A stretch of DNA of 64,000 nucleotides. Origin: Spyradosoma sp004558035 (GTDB lineage: Bacteria > Verrucomicrobiota > Verrucomicrobiia > Opitutales > UBA953). The translations under genes and the position numbers were made by a program. The notes below the pieces were generated by a model that did no database searches, was not told where the DNA came from, and saw only the letters and a program-made list of their open reading frames with translations. Positions 8,535-16,020 of this stretch are shown here, one piece after another (position 1 is the first letter of the stretch; the number at the start of each line of letters is the position of its first letter). The DNA lies in NCBI RefSeq assembly GCF_050314555.1, contig NZ_JBNPNH010000003.1:186001-250000 (forward strand). The letters are read 5' to 3'.

Positions 8535-9104
8535 TCACGAAGCGCGGGGACGGAGCAGTTCCGGACAATGCAGGTAGATTTCGCCCAGCGCCGCCGTCAT
8601 GATGGCGTGGTGCATGCCGCCGGAGCGCGCGAGTTCCGGCAGCGCTTCGGGCTCGATTTCGCGCACGAGGATTTCCTCGTTCGCGTCCGGCGAGATTTCC
8701 GCGACCTTGCGGCAGTTGCGGATGAGCACGATGCTGCAGTAATTGTTGAAGATCGCCGGATTCGCCGAAAGCCGCCCCAGCAGCACCGGCGCGTCGCCCG
8801 CGTAGCCGGTTTCCTCCAGCAGTTCCCGCGGGCCGGCCGCGAGCGGATCTTCGCCCGGCTCGACGACGCCGCCGGGAAATTCCCACGACAGATCGCGCAC
8901 GCCGTAGCGGTACTGCTGCTCGACGAGAAATTTTCCCTCCGCCGTCACGCAGACGCACGTCACCCACGCGGGCGCGTGCGCCACGAAGAAATCGCCTTCG
9001 CGCCCGTCGAGCGGATGGCGGTCGTGCTCGCGGAAGACTTTGAAGACCTTGCAGTCCGACCAAAACTCTTCTTTTTCGACGATCCAGCGGGAAGGCGTCT
9101 TCAT
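8535..9104 (-). CDS. Nudix hydrolase, ADP-ribose pyrophosphatase-like
   Basis: A 189-residue Nudix protein. The box GX5EX7REUXEEXGU is complete at residues 79-101 (GVVEPGE... RELLEETGY). The upstream WEFPGG and the overall length match the ADP-ribose/nucleoside-diphosphate-sugar pyrophosphatase subgroup, which cleaves X-linked nucleoside diphosphates with Mg2+. The substrate cannot be read from sequence. It lies between the LysM protein (22 bases) and secG (127 bases). Confidence 0.85.
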   Translation of the reverse strand: MKTPSRWIVEKEEFWSDCKVFKVFREHDRHPLDGREGDFFVAHAPAWVTCVCVTAEGKFLVEQQYRYGVRDLSWEFPGGVVEPGEDPLAAGPRELLEETGYAGDAPVLLGRLSANPAIFNNYCSIVLIRNCRKVAEISPDANEEILVREIEPEALPELARSGGMHHAIMTAALGEIYLHCPELLRPRAS

Positions 9105-9126
9105 CGCGCGAAACGGAAACGCGAAA

Positions 9127-9705
9127 TCACTTCGCGGGAACCTTGATTTTCTGACCGACGCGCAGGCGCGCGGGATCGACGTCCGGATTCAGAGCCTCGA
9201 TGTCCGCGGGCTTGCAGTCGAACTTGCGCGCGATCTTCCAGAAATTGTCGCCGGGCTCGACCTTGTATTCTCCGCCCGCGGCGGCGGCGGGCGTCCCGGA
9301 ATTGCCCGCGGGACGCGGCTGGGCGGCGTTCCCGTCGGCGGCGGGCGCGCCTCCGCGGCGGCGGCTCAGCGACTCCACGGTCTGCGCGAGCGCCTCCTGG
9401 TTGGCGTTGACGGACTCGAAGCTCGCGGAAACCTGCGCGCGGAGCGCTTCGAGCTCGCGCCGCAGCTCGGCGACTTCCTTCGCGTTCCCGCCGGCGTCCT
9501 GCCCGGCGGCGGTCTTGTTCACGGTCGCGCGCACGTCTTCGATGTCCGCGTCCACCTTTTCGGTGAAGCGGGAAATCTTGCCGCGGTCGACGAAGACGAT
9601 GATCAGCGCCAGCCCGCCGACGATGAGGCCGAGAAGCCCGAGAGCGATCGGAATCTTGAGATCCGCGGGAGCGTCGAAACCCGTGTCCATTGAAGAATCT
9701 TCCAT
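9127..9705 (-). CDS. membrane-anchored LysM-domain protein
   Basis: A 192-residue protein with an N-terminal membrane helix (about 20-42, LGLLGLIVGGLALIIVFV), a coiled coil (about 50-120), a Pro/Ala/Gly linker and one C-terminal LysM domain (about 147-192, YKVEPGDNFWKIARKFDCKPADIEALNPD... KIKVPAK). LysM binds peptidoglycan, so it probably tethers the inner membrane to the wall. The start ATG at 9705 is fixed by the AAAGGA ribosome site 9 bases upstream; the frame stays open 24 codons further but without support. Confidence 0.85.
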   Translation of the reverse strand: MEDSSMDTGFDAPADLKIPIALGLLGLIVGGLALIIVFVDRGKISRFTEKVDADIEDVRATVNKTAAGQDAGGNAKEVAELRRELEALRAQVSASFESVNANQEALAQTVESLSRRRGGAPAADGNAAQPRPAGNSGTPAAAAGGEYKVEPGDNFWKIARKFDCKPADIEALNPDVDPARLRVGQKIKVPAK

Positions 9706-9714
9706 AGTCGATAA

Positions 9715-9720
9715 TCCTTT
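9715..9720 (-). promoter_or_regulatory. ribosome binding site of the LysM gene
   Basis: AAAGGA on the minus strand, 9 bases before the ATG, decides the start of the LysM protein. Confidence 0.6.
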
Positions 9721-9761
9721 ATCTGAAATGATTTTCGGTAAGCTTCGAATGGAATATGTTG

Positions 9762-9790
9762 TTGACACGCGGGGCAATAAAAAACGATGC
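9762..9790 (+). promoter_or_regulatory. candidate promoter of tRNA-Pro and lpxB
   Basis: A perfect TTGACA (9762-9767) lies 37 bases before the tRNA 5' end, the right distance for a stable-RNA promoter. The matching -10 region (about 9785-9790) is poor, so this rests mainly on the -35 box and its position. Confidence 0.4.
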
Positions 9791-9804
9791 TTTCCCGATA
9801 ATTT

Positions 9805-9878
9805 CGGGCAATAGCGCAGTCTGGTAGCGCATCTGCTTTGGGAGCAGAGGGTCGTGGGTTCGAATCCCTCTTGCCCGA
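9805..9878 (+). tRNA. tRNA-Pro (anticodon TGG)
   Basis: The cloverleaf is complete. Acceptor CGGGCAA pairs with TTGCCCG, the anticodon stem TCTGC/GCAGA carries loop TTTGGGA with TGG at 9839-9841, and the T-arm contains GGTTCGAATCC. The discriminator is A and CCA is not encoded. It lies 30 bases before lpxB on the same strand. Confidence 0.95.
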
Positions 9879-9908
9879 CTCCTTTCCGCCGAAAATTCCG
9901 TTCCCACC

Positions 9909-11105
9909 ATGAAGAAATCCATGCCCGATCTGCCCGCCGCGTTCCCGCCGCCGGAAAAACCCGGCCGCCCCGACATCCTTTTCGTCGCGGGCGAGCATTC
10001 CGGCGACGAGCTCTCCGCCCTCGCCGTCCGCCGACTGCTCGCGCTGCGGCCCGAGCTCAGAATCGAAGCCTTCGGCGGCCACGACATGCGCCGCGCGGGC
10101 GCGCGTCTGCTCTTCGACATGACGACGTTCTCCGCCGTCGGGCTCGTCGAGGTGCTCTCCAATTTTTCGTTCTATTCCGCGCTCTTCAAAAAAATCCTCG
10201 CGTGGATCCGGGAACACCGCCCGCGCGTCGTCTGCTTCGTCGATTTTCCCGGGATGAATCTGCGTCTCGCCGAAGCGATGAAAAAGGAAGGCATCTCGCG
10301 CAAGGGCGGCGGCGACGTCGTCGTCCTCCATTACGTCTCGCCGCAGATCTGGGCGTGGAAGGCGAAGCGCCGCTTCAAGATGGAGAAGCTCGTCGATTCG
10401 CTCGGCGCGCTCTTCCCCTTCGAGCTGAAATGCTACGCGGACACGCGGCTCGACGTCCGCTTCGTCGGCGATCCCTTCGCCGAGCCGGACTACCGTCTGC
10501 CCGTGAAATACGCCGCGGACGCGCCCGTGCTCCTCCTCCCGGGAAGCCGCCCGAAACCCGTCGCGCGCATTTTCCCGATTCTCCTCGCCGCGTGGGAAAA
10601 ATTTCACGCCTCGCACCCGGACAAACGCGCCGTCGTGCTCCACCCCGGCGAACCCGTGCTGAGCATTCTCCGCGAGCTCCGCGGGAAAAGCGTCGCCGCG
10701 CGCAGCGTCGAGCTCGTTCCCGTGGACGACGTCGCCGAAACACAGCAGGCGGCGAGCGCCGTGCTGATGAGCTCGGGCACGATGTCGCGCACCTGCTCGC
10801 TCGCGGGCATTCCCGGCGCGATTCTCTACAAGGCGAATCCGCTCACGTGGGCGGTCGGCCGCGCGCTCGTCGGCGACAAGGTGAAGTATCTCGGCATGGC
10901 GAACATCCTGCTCGACCGCGTCGTCTATCCCGAATTTCTGCAGGGCGACGCGACGCCGGACGCGCTCGCGGCGCGTCTCTCCGCGTGCTTCGACGATCCC
11001 GCCGTCCTCGCGCGCATGCGCGCCGACTGCGACGCGCTGCACGCCCTGCTCCGTCCCCGCGCGGGCGACCTCGACGCCGCCCGCTGGATCGCGCAGTTTC
11101 TGTAA
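9909..11105 (+). CDS. lpxB: lipid-A-disaccharide synthase
   Basis: LpxB condenses UDP-2,3-diacylglucosamine with lipid X to form the lipid A disaccharide at the inner face of the inner membrane. The 398-residue protein is of normal length. Signatures are FVAGEHSGDELSA near the N-terminus, FGGHDMRRAGARLLFDM, VDFPGMNLRLA, YVSPQIWAW and FVGDPFAE, and the later LLPGSRPKPVARIFPILL of GT-B glycosyltransferases. It indicates an LPS-bearing outer membrane. No Shine-Dalgarno sequence is visible. It probably shares a transcript with tRNA-Pro upstream and aroE 14 bases downstream. Confidence 0.95.
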   Translation: MKKSMPDLPAAFPPPEKPGRPDILFVAGEHSGDELSALAVRRLLALRPELRIEAFGGHDMRRAGARLLFDMTTFSAVGLVEVLSNFSFYSALFKKILAWIREHRPRVVCFVDFPGMNLRLAEAMKKEGISRKGGGDVVVLHYVSPQIWAWKAKRRFKMEKLVDSLGALFPFELKCYADTRLDVRFVGDPFAEPDYRLPVKYAADAPVLLLPGSRPKPVARIFPILLAAWEKFHASHPDKRAVVLHPGEPVLSILRELRGKSVAARSVELVPVDDVAETQQAASAVLMSSGTMSRTCSLAGIPGAILYKANPLTWAVGRALVGDKVKYLGMANILLDRVVYPEFLQGDATPDALAARLSACFDDPAVLARMRADCDALHALLRPRAGDLDAARWIAQFL

Positions 11106-11119
11106 GCGTTTTCCGCACG

Positions 11120-12136
11120 ATGAACGCCGCCGAAAAAGTCTTCACGCTCGCCGACCTGCGCGCATGGACGCGCGCCGAGCCGAGCTTCGCCGTGCTCGGA
11201 AAACCCATCGCGCATTCGCTTTCGCCGAAGATGCACGACGCCGCTCTCGACGCCGCCGCGCGGGAACGCTCCGCGCCCGAGCTCGCCGCGCGGCGTTATT
11301 TCCGCTTCGAAATCGCGCCGGAGGAGCTCGGAGAGGCGCTCCCGCTCTTTTTCGCGAAGAATTTTCTCGGCCTCAATCTCACGATTCCGCACAAGGTCGC
11401 CGCGCTCCCGCTGCTGAAAAAGATTTCGCCCGAGGCGGAAATCATCGGCGCGGCGAACACGCTCGCGCGCGACGACGCGCTCAGCGGCTGGCGCGGCGAA
11501 AACACGGACGGACGCGGGTTCGCGCGCGCGGCGGAAATGAGCCTCGGCGTGAAGCTCGCGGGAACGCGCGTCGTGCTTCTCGGCGCGGGCGGCGCCGCGC
11601 GGGCGATCGCCGCGACCGCGCTCGCGCAGGGCTGCGCCTCGCTCACGATCGTCAACCGTTCCCGCGACCGCGCCGAAGCCCTCGCCCGCGCCCTTTCCGG
11701 GAATTCCGGGGAAGCGACTTTCCAGTCGCTTTATGAAAACCCCTACAAGGAAATTTCCTTAAAACGGATTCCGACAAGCGACAAGAATGTCGCTTCCCCG
11801 AAAAGCGGTTTCCCGAAAATTTCCGTTCTTTCGCCTGACGAAATCCGCGATTTCCGCGGCGAGGGGAAAACGCTCGTCGTGAACGCCACTCCGCTCGGGC
11901 TGAAGCCCGGCGACCCGTCGCCGTTCCCGCTGAAACTTTTCCGCGACGGCTTCGCCGCCTACGACACCACCTACGGCGCGCACGTTCCCGCGCTCGTCGC
12001 CGCCGCGCGGGAACGCGGCGTTCCCGCCGCCGACGGCCGCGCCATGCTCGCCTGGCAGGGCGCCCTCGCCTTCGAGCTCTGGAACGGCGTTCCCGCCGCC
12101 GACGCCTTCCCCGTCATGTTCGCCGCGATTTCCTGA
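11120..12136 (+). CDS. aroE: shikimate dehydrogenase with an internal insertion
   Basis: AroE reduces 3-dehydroshikimate to shikimate with NADPH. Signatures are VLGKPIAHSLSPKMHD (shikimate-binding Ser residues), NLTIPHKVAALPL (catalytic Lys), GENTDGRGF and the nucleotide-binding GAGGAARAIA followed by NRSRDRAEALA. At 338 residues it exceeds the usual 265-290. There is an N-terminal extension of about 20 residues, and about 40 extra residues (roughly 195-235) between the NADP-binding strand and LVVNATPLGL. The DNA for that insert (11700-11830) is less GC-rich than its surroundings and contains nested inverted repeats. The frame is intact, so the enzyme may still work. Confidence 0.93.
   Translation: MNAAEKVFTLADLRAWTRAEPSFAVLGKPIAHSLSPKMHDAALDAAARERSAPELAARRYFRFEIAPEELGEALPLFFAKNFLGLNLTIPHKVAALPLLKKISPEAEIIGAANTLARDDALSGWRGENTDGRGFARAAEMSLGVKLAGTRVVLLGAGGAARAIAATALAQGCASLTIVNRSRDRAEALARALSGNSGEATFQSLYENPYKEISLKRIPTSDKNVASPKSGFPKISVLSPDEIRDFRGEGKTLVVNATPLGLKPGDPSPFPLKLFRDGFAAYDTTYGAHVPALVAAARERGVPAADGRAMLAWQGALAFELWNGVPAADAFPVMFAAIS
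11708..11799. repeat. palindromic repeat inside aroE
   Basis: GGGGAAGCGAC (11708-11718) is the exact inverted repeat of GTCGCTTCCCC (11789-11799). Within it lie two smaller hairpins: GCGAC/GTCGC around TTTCCA (11714-11729), and AAGCGAC/GTCGCTT around AAGAAT (11776-11795). On the minus strand the latter reads AAGCGACATTCTTGTCGCTT, with the CATTCTTG core seen in other spacer hairpins here. It is read in frame in aroE. Confidence 0.65.
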
Positions 12137-12177
12137 TCCGCGGGATTTTCCCGCAATCCCGCGGACTGCGAAAAACA

Positions 12178-12209
12178 AAGAAGTCACGAGGCGTCCCTCG
12201 TGACTTCTT
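12178..12209. terminator. bidirectional terminator aroE / glgB
   Basis: AAGAAGTCACGAGG pairs perfectly with CCTCGTGACTTCTT around a CGTC loop. It stands between the convergent aroE and glgB genes. Confidence 0.85.
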
Positions 12210-12229
12210 CGGATTCGCGTTTCCGTCTC

Positions 12230-14434
12230 TTACGCTTTTTTGCGGAAGATGACCGTCGCGAGCGGCGGGAGCGCGATTTCGACGGAGTTCGGGCGGTCGT
12301 TCCACGGCTTGGCTTCGGAATCGACGCCGCCGAAATTGCCCTGTCCCGAACCGCCGTAGCATTCGGCGTCGGAATTGAACACTTCGTCCCAATGCCCTTC
12401 CGCGGGAACGCCGACGCGGTAGGTGCGCGCGACCGGCGTGAAGTTGCAGAGCACGACCCAGAGCGTCTTGCCGTCGAGGCTCTTGCGCACGTAGGAGAGC
12501 ACGGAATTGTCGCCGTCGTTCGCGTTGATCCACTCGAAGCCGCGGTAATCCTGGTCGAGCGCGGCGATTTCCGGCGATTCCTTGTAGAGCTTGTTCAGAT
12601 CGCGCACGGCGTTCTGCACGCCCTTGTGGTCCATGTACTGGAGCAGATGCCAATCAAGCGAGCCGTCGTATTTCCATTCATGCGACTGGCCGAACTCGCC
12701 GCCCATGAAGAGCGTCTTCTTTCCGGGCCAGGTCCACATGTAGCCGAGCAGCGCGCGCAGGTTCGCGGACTTGCCGGACATGTCGGGCTGCGGCATCTTG
12801 TTGATCAGCGAGCATTTCCCGTGGACGACCTCGTCGTGCGAAAGCGCGAGCATGAACTTTTCGGAATACTGGTAGAGCATCGCGAACGTCAGCTTGTTGT
12901 GGTGGTACTTGCGGTTCAGCGGATCCTCCTTCATGTAGGCGAGCGTGTCGTGCATCCAGCCCATCGCCCATTTGAAGTCGAAGCCGAGCCCGAAATCCTT
13001 GGTCGGGCGCGTGACGCCCGCGAACGAAGTCGATTCTTCCGCGATCGTGATCGCGCCCGGGTGATACTGGTGCACGACGTCGTTCACGGTGCGCAGGAAC
13101 TCAATCGCCTCGATGTTCTCCTTGCCTCCGTAGCGGTTCGGAATCCATTCCCCGTCCTTGCGGGAGTAGTCCAGATAAAGCATCGCCGCGACGGCGTCCA
13201 CGCGCAGACCGTCCACGTGGAAGCGGTTGATCCACGAGAGCGCGGAGCCAATCAGGAAGCCGCGCACTTCGCAGCGGCCGAAATTGAAGAGCAGCGTGCC
13301 CCAGTCCGGCTGCGCGCCCTGGCGCGGGTCGGCGTGGTCGTAAAGGTGCGTGCCGTCGTAGCCGGAAAGCGCCCAGTCGTCGCGCGGGAAGTGCGCGGGC
13401 ACCCAGTCGATGATGACGCCGATGCCGTTCGCGTGCAGCGTGTCCACCATCGCCATGAAGTCCTCCGGCGTGCCGTAGCGGCAGGTCGGCGCGTAGAAGC
13501 CCGTGACCTGGTAGCCCCACGACGGCGGGAACGGATATTCCGTCGGCGGGAGCATTTCGACGTGCGTGAAGCCCATGTCCTTGCAGTATTTCGCCAGCTC
13601 GACGCCGAGCTCGCGGTAGTTGAGCGGGCGGTTGTCCTCTTCGGGAACGCGCTTCCACGAATCGAGGTGCATTTCATAGACGGAGACGGGCTTTTCCTGC
13701 CAGTTCGTCTTGTCGCGCGCGGCGATCCACGCGGCGTCCTTCCAGGAAAATCCGGAGACGTCGCGGACGATGCACGCGTTGTTCGGCGGCGGCTCGAACG
13801 AAATCGCGTAGGGATCGATCTTGCAGTACGGCGTCGGGTCGTACTGATTCAGCAGCTCGAACTTGTATTTCGCGCCCGCGGAAACGCCGGGAATGAAGAT
13901 CTCCCAGATGCCGGACGCGCCGAGCATGCGCATCGGGTGGTAGCGCCCGTCCCAGCCGTTGAAGTCGCCGACCACGGAAACGCGCCGCGCCGACGGCGCC
14001 CACACCGCGAACGAGACGCCCTTCACGCCGCCGATCTCGCGCACGTGCGAGCCGAGCTTTTCGTAAACGCGGTGGTCCGTGCCCTGATTGATCAGATAAA
14101 GATCGCTGTCCGTGATCGTCGGCAGGAAGCAGTACGGATCCGCGATTTCCGAACGCGTTCCCGCGTAGCTCTCGACGAGCAGACGATAGCCGAAAAGCTC
14201 CTTCGTGCGCGGATACCACGCTTCGAAAAATCCGTCCTCGGAAAGGCGCGTCATCGCCGTCGCCTTGCCGGTCTTGAGATTCTTTACGGAAACGGCCTTC
14301 GCGTCGCGCAGATAAGCGCGCACGACGACGCCCTGCTTGCCGTCCACGGTCGCCTGGTGCATGCCCAGGAAATCATGCGGATGCGACTGAACGACGCCGG
14401 TGAAGGACTGAAGTTCTGCTTCGGAGATAATCAT
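12230..14434 (-). CDS. glgB: 1,4-alpha-glucan branching enzyme
   Basis: GlgB forms the alpha-1,6 branches of glycogen. The 734-residue protein has the full E. coli-like architecture: an N-terminal beta domain, CBM48 (about 110-200, FAVWAPSARRVSVVGDFNGWD), a GH13 catalytic barrel and a C-terminal all-beta domain. The nucleophile is Asp413 (DGLRVDAVA) and the acid/base Glu466 (ITIAEES), 53 residues apart as in E. coli. ALSHDEVVHGK carries the third acidic residue. The start MIISEAELQ is the family start; an open frame upstream is spurious. No other glg gene is nearby. Confidence 0.97.
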   Translation of the reverse strand: MIISEAELQSFTGVVQSHPHDFLGMHQATVDGKQGVVVRAYLRDAKAVSVKNLKTGKATAMTRLSEDGFFEAWYPRTKELFGYRLLVESYAGTRSEIADPYCFLPTITDSDLYLINQGTDHRVYEKLGSHVREIGGVKGVSFAVWAPSARRVSVVGDFNGWDGRYHPMRMLGASGIWEIFIPGVSAGAKYKFELLNQYDPTPYCKIDPYAISFEPPPNNACIVRDVSGFSWKDAAWIAARDKTNWQEKPVSVYEMHLDSWKRVPEEDNRPLNYRELGVELAKYCKDMGFTHVEMLPPTEYPFPPSWGYQVTGFYAPTCRYGTPEDFMAMVDTLHANGIGVIIDWVPAHFPRDDWALSGYDGTHLYDHADPRQGAQPDWGTLLFNFGRCEVRGFLIGSALSWINRFHVDGLRVDAVAAMLYLDYSRKDGEWIPNRYGGKENIEAIEFLRTVNDVVHQYHPGAITIAEESTSFAGVTRPTKDFGLGFDFKWAMGWMHDTLAYMKEDPLNRKYHHNKLTFAMLYQYSEKFMLALSHDEVVHGKCSLINKMPQPDMSGKSANLRALLGYMWTWPGKKTLFMGGEFGQSHEWKYDGSLDWHLLQYMDHKGVQNAVRDLNKLYKESPEIAALDQDYRGFEWINANDGDNSVLSYVRKSLDGKTLWVVLCNFTPVARTYRVGVPAEGHWDEVFNSDAECYGGSGQGNFGGVDSEAKPWNDRPNSVEIALPPLATVIFRKKA

Positions 14435-14686
14435 ATTTTTTTGAAAACAGTGGGGTTGACGAATGAGGGGATTTTCGGTTGACGCGCTTTTCGCGCGAAC
14501 CCGGGCGCTGCGCCCGAATCGTCGCGTATTCTGCGCGGGAACGTCCGCGCTTTCAACGAAAAAAGATTCCGCGTTCCCGAGCCCGCGCCGAGCCGTTCCC
14601 GCACGAAACTTTTTCGTTTGCGCGGGAACGTCCTTTCCTTTATCTTGCGCGGCAACATGACGAAAAGAAGACAGCCCCGACTTTTT

Positions 14687-15574
14687 ATGAAATCCGTCAT
14701 TCTTCCCGCCGCCGCGCTCGCGCTCGCCGCGTCCGCGTTCCCGTCGCCTGAAGCCCGCGCCGAAAATCTCGTCCAATACTGGGCGGACGGAGTGAGCACG
14801 GAAGGCGGCTGGCTCGACGGTCTGCAGTATCCGAATCACTGCTGGGCGGCGTGCTGCTCGAACATGCTCGCGTGGTGGCAGGACCGCCTCGCGGAAAAAT
14901 ACGTGCTGCCGGCGGGCGTTCCCCGCACGAACGAAGAGCTGAAGGCGTGGTATTACACGAATTACGGGAGTATTCAGGGCGGAAAGCTCCCGTCGCCCGG
15001 ACTTAATTACTATTTCGAAGCGTTTTATCCGGAGCTCGACATCTACGCGTATCAGGCGGGCGCGCGCTACAGCTATTCAACCTACGGCGGACTGCCCTCG
15101 CTGATCAACGAATACCTTTACGAAAGCTTTTCCCGCGCCGACGGCAAGGTCGTCGCGACGATCAGCTCCGACACGCACGCAGTGACGCTCTGGGGCGCGG
15201 AGTTCGACGAAAGCGTCGAGGGCTCGCCGCGGCTGACGCGCGCGTGGATCACGGATTCCGTCGGGCGCGACGGAGGTTTCTCGGACACTCACGAACTCGA
15301 AGAATATCTCGCGGTTTACGGCGAGAGCACGAGCGGCGCGCCCATTCTTTCGCTCCAACGCTCGCTCTACGATTCTTCGACGGGCGTTTCGACCACGAGC
15401 GTGCTTTACATCGAGGACATCTGCTTCCTCAGCTACGAAGATTATCGGCTGATGGACAAAAACGGCGAATTCTTCTTCACGGGGATTCCGGAGCCGTCGG
15501 CGTTCGGGCTGCTCGCGGGAACGCTCGCGCTCGCCCTCGCGGGAACGCGTCGCCGCAGGCGGAAAAAAGCTTAA
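14687..15574 (+). CDS. IdeS/Mac-like cysteine protease with PEP-CTERM tail
   Basis: A 295-residue exported protein with signal peptide MKSVILPAAALALAASAFPSPEARA. The mature part resembles IdeS (peptidase family C66), the streptococcal IgG-cleaving enzyme. Cys52 in HCWAACCSNMLAWW aligns with the catalytic Cys in CGAATAGNMLHWW, His164 in THAVTLWGAEFD with NHVINLWGADFD, and Asp190 in AWITDSV with the VTDSD motif. The C-terminus (IPEPSAFGLLAGTLALALAGTRRRRRK) is a PEP-CTERM sorting signal: a PEP motif, a membrane helix and a basic tail. An in-frame ATG at 14657 would lengthen the signal peptide by ten residues. The substrate is unknown, and IgG cleavage should not be assumed. The alignment was done by eye from memory. 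Confidence 0.7.
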   Translation: MKSVILPAAALALAASAFPSPEARAENLVQYWADGVSTEGGWLDGLQYPNHCWAACCSNMLAWWQDRLAEKYVLPAGVPRTNEELKAWYYTNYGSIQGGKLPSPGLNYYFEAFYPELDIYAYQAGARYSYSTYGGLPSLINEYLYESFSRADGKVVATISSDTHAVTLWGAEFDESVEGSPRLTRAWITDSVGRDGGFSDTHELEEYLAVYGESTSGAPILSLQRSLYDSSTGVSTTSVLYIEDICFLSYEDYRLMDKNGEFFFTGIPEPSAFGLLAGTLALALAGTRRRRRKKA

Positions 15575-15585
15575 AGCTTAAAGAA
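15563..15585. repeat. AAGCTTAAAG tandem repeat at the 3' end of a PEP-CTERM gene
   Basis: AAAAAAGCTTAAAGCTTAAA spans the stop codon of the protease gene. The same array occurs at the 3' end of the other PEP-CTERM gene (19002-19035) and around the four-helix-bundle gene. Confidence 0.6.
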
Positions 15586-15656
15586 TCGCTTCCGCGATAC
15601 ACCATTCCCGCGGGGCAGTTGCGCTTTTCAAGCGCGTGTTCTTTTTGCGGGTCCAG

Positions 15657-15689
15657 CCCCAGGCGGCGTCGCCGCATGGGGTTATTTTT
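15657..15689 (+). terminator. terminator after the IdeS-like gene
   Basis: CCCCA/TGGGG and GCGGC/GCCGC pair around GTC with one G-A mismatch, followed by GTTATTTTTG. It lies about 80 bases after the stop codon. Confidence 0.6.
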
Positions 15690-15717
15690 GTTCCGCATTT
15701 CATGCGGGAACATGGGA

Positions 15718-15759
15718 GCGAAGACATTCCCGCCTTCGTTCCCGCGGCGGGCGATTTTC
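15718..15759 (+). repeat. dispersed hairpin repeat, copy 1
   Basis: A hairpin GCGAAGACATTCCCGCCTTC followed by GTTCCCGCG. It is 37 of 42 bases identical to the copy at 19993-20034. Both copies sit on the plus strand in gene-free spacers of the accessory region. Confidence 0.7.
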
Positions 15760-16020
15760 TGCGGACGAACTTTCGTAGCGCGGCGTCCGCGCGTTCCCGC
15801 GACGGTGACGTTCGTCCGCCGCGGGGACAGGGTCGCCTTTACAAGGCTTTTCCGTTTCGTGCGCATCCCCAGGCTCCCGCCCGGGGTTTCTTTCGGGGCA
15901 GCCCCGACGGGGCTTAGGGGTTGAATCCAATCCCTTGAAATCCCCGAAATCCCTGTTCGTTTTCGCGTTCCCGCGGCGGGCAAGCGGGACGCTCGCCCTC
16001 CTTTCCGCGCCGCGCGCGGC

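Larger units (their letters stand above)
15575..16020. other. gene-free, repeat-rich spacer
   Basis: 446 bases between convergent genes. The spacer holds a terminator (15657-15689), a dispersed 42-base repeat (15718-15759), and a long hairpin with arms GCGGACGAAC (15761-15770) and GTTCGTCCGC (15810-15819). A second GC-rich palindrome is GCCCCGACGGGGC (about 15900), and several GGGAACG motifs are present. Open frames here have no family features. Confidence 0.6.

Noticed and set aside
15575..16020. Open frames in the spacer after the IdeS-like gene
   Set aside because: Their apparent similarity to frames at 19990-20100 comes from the shared DNA repeat, not from a protein family.
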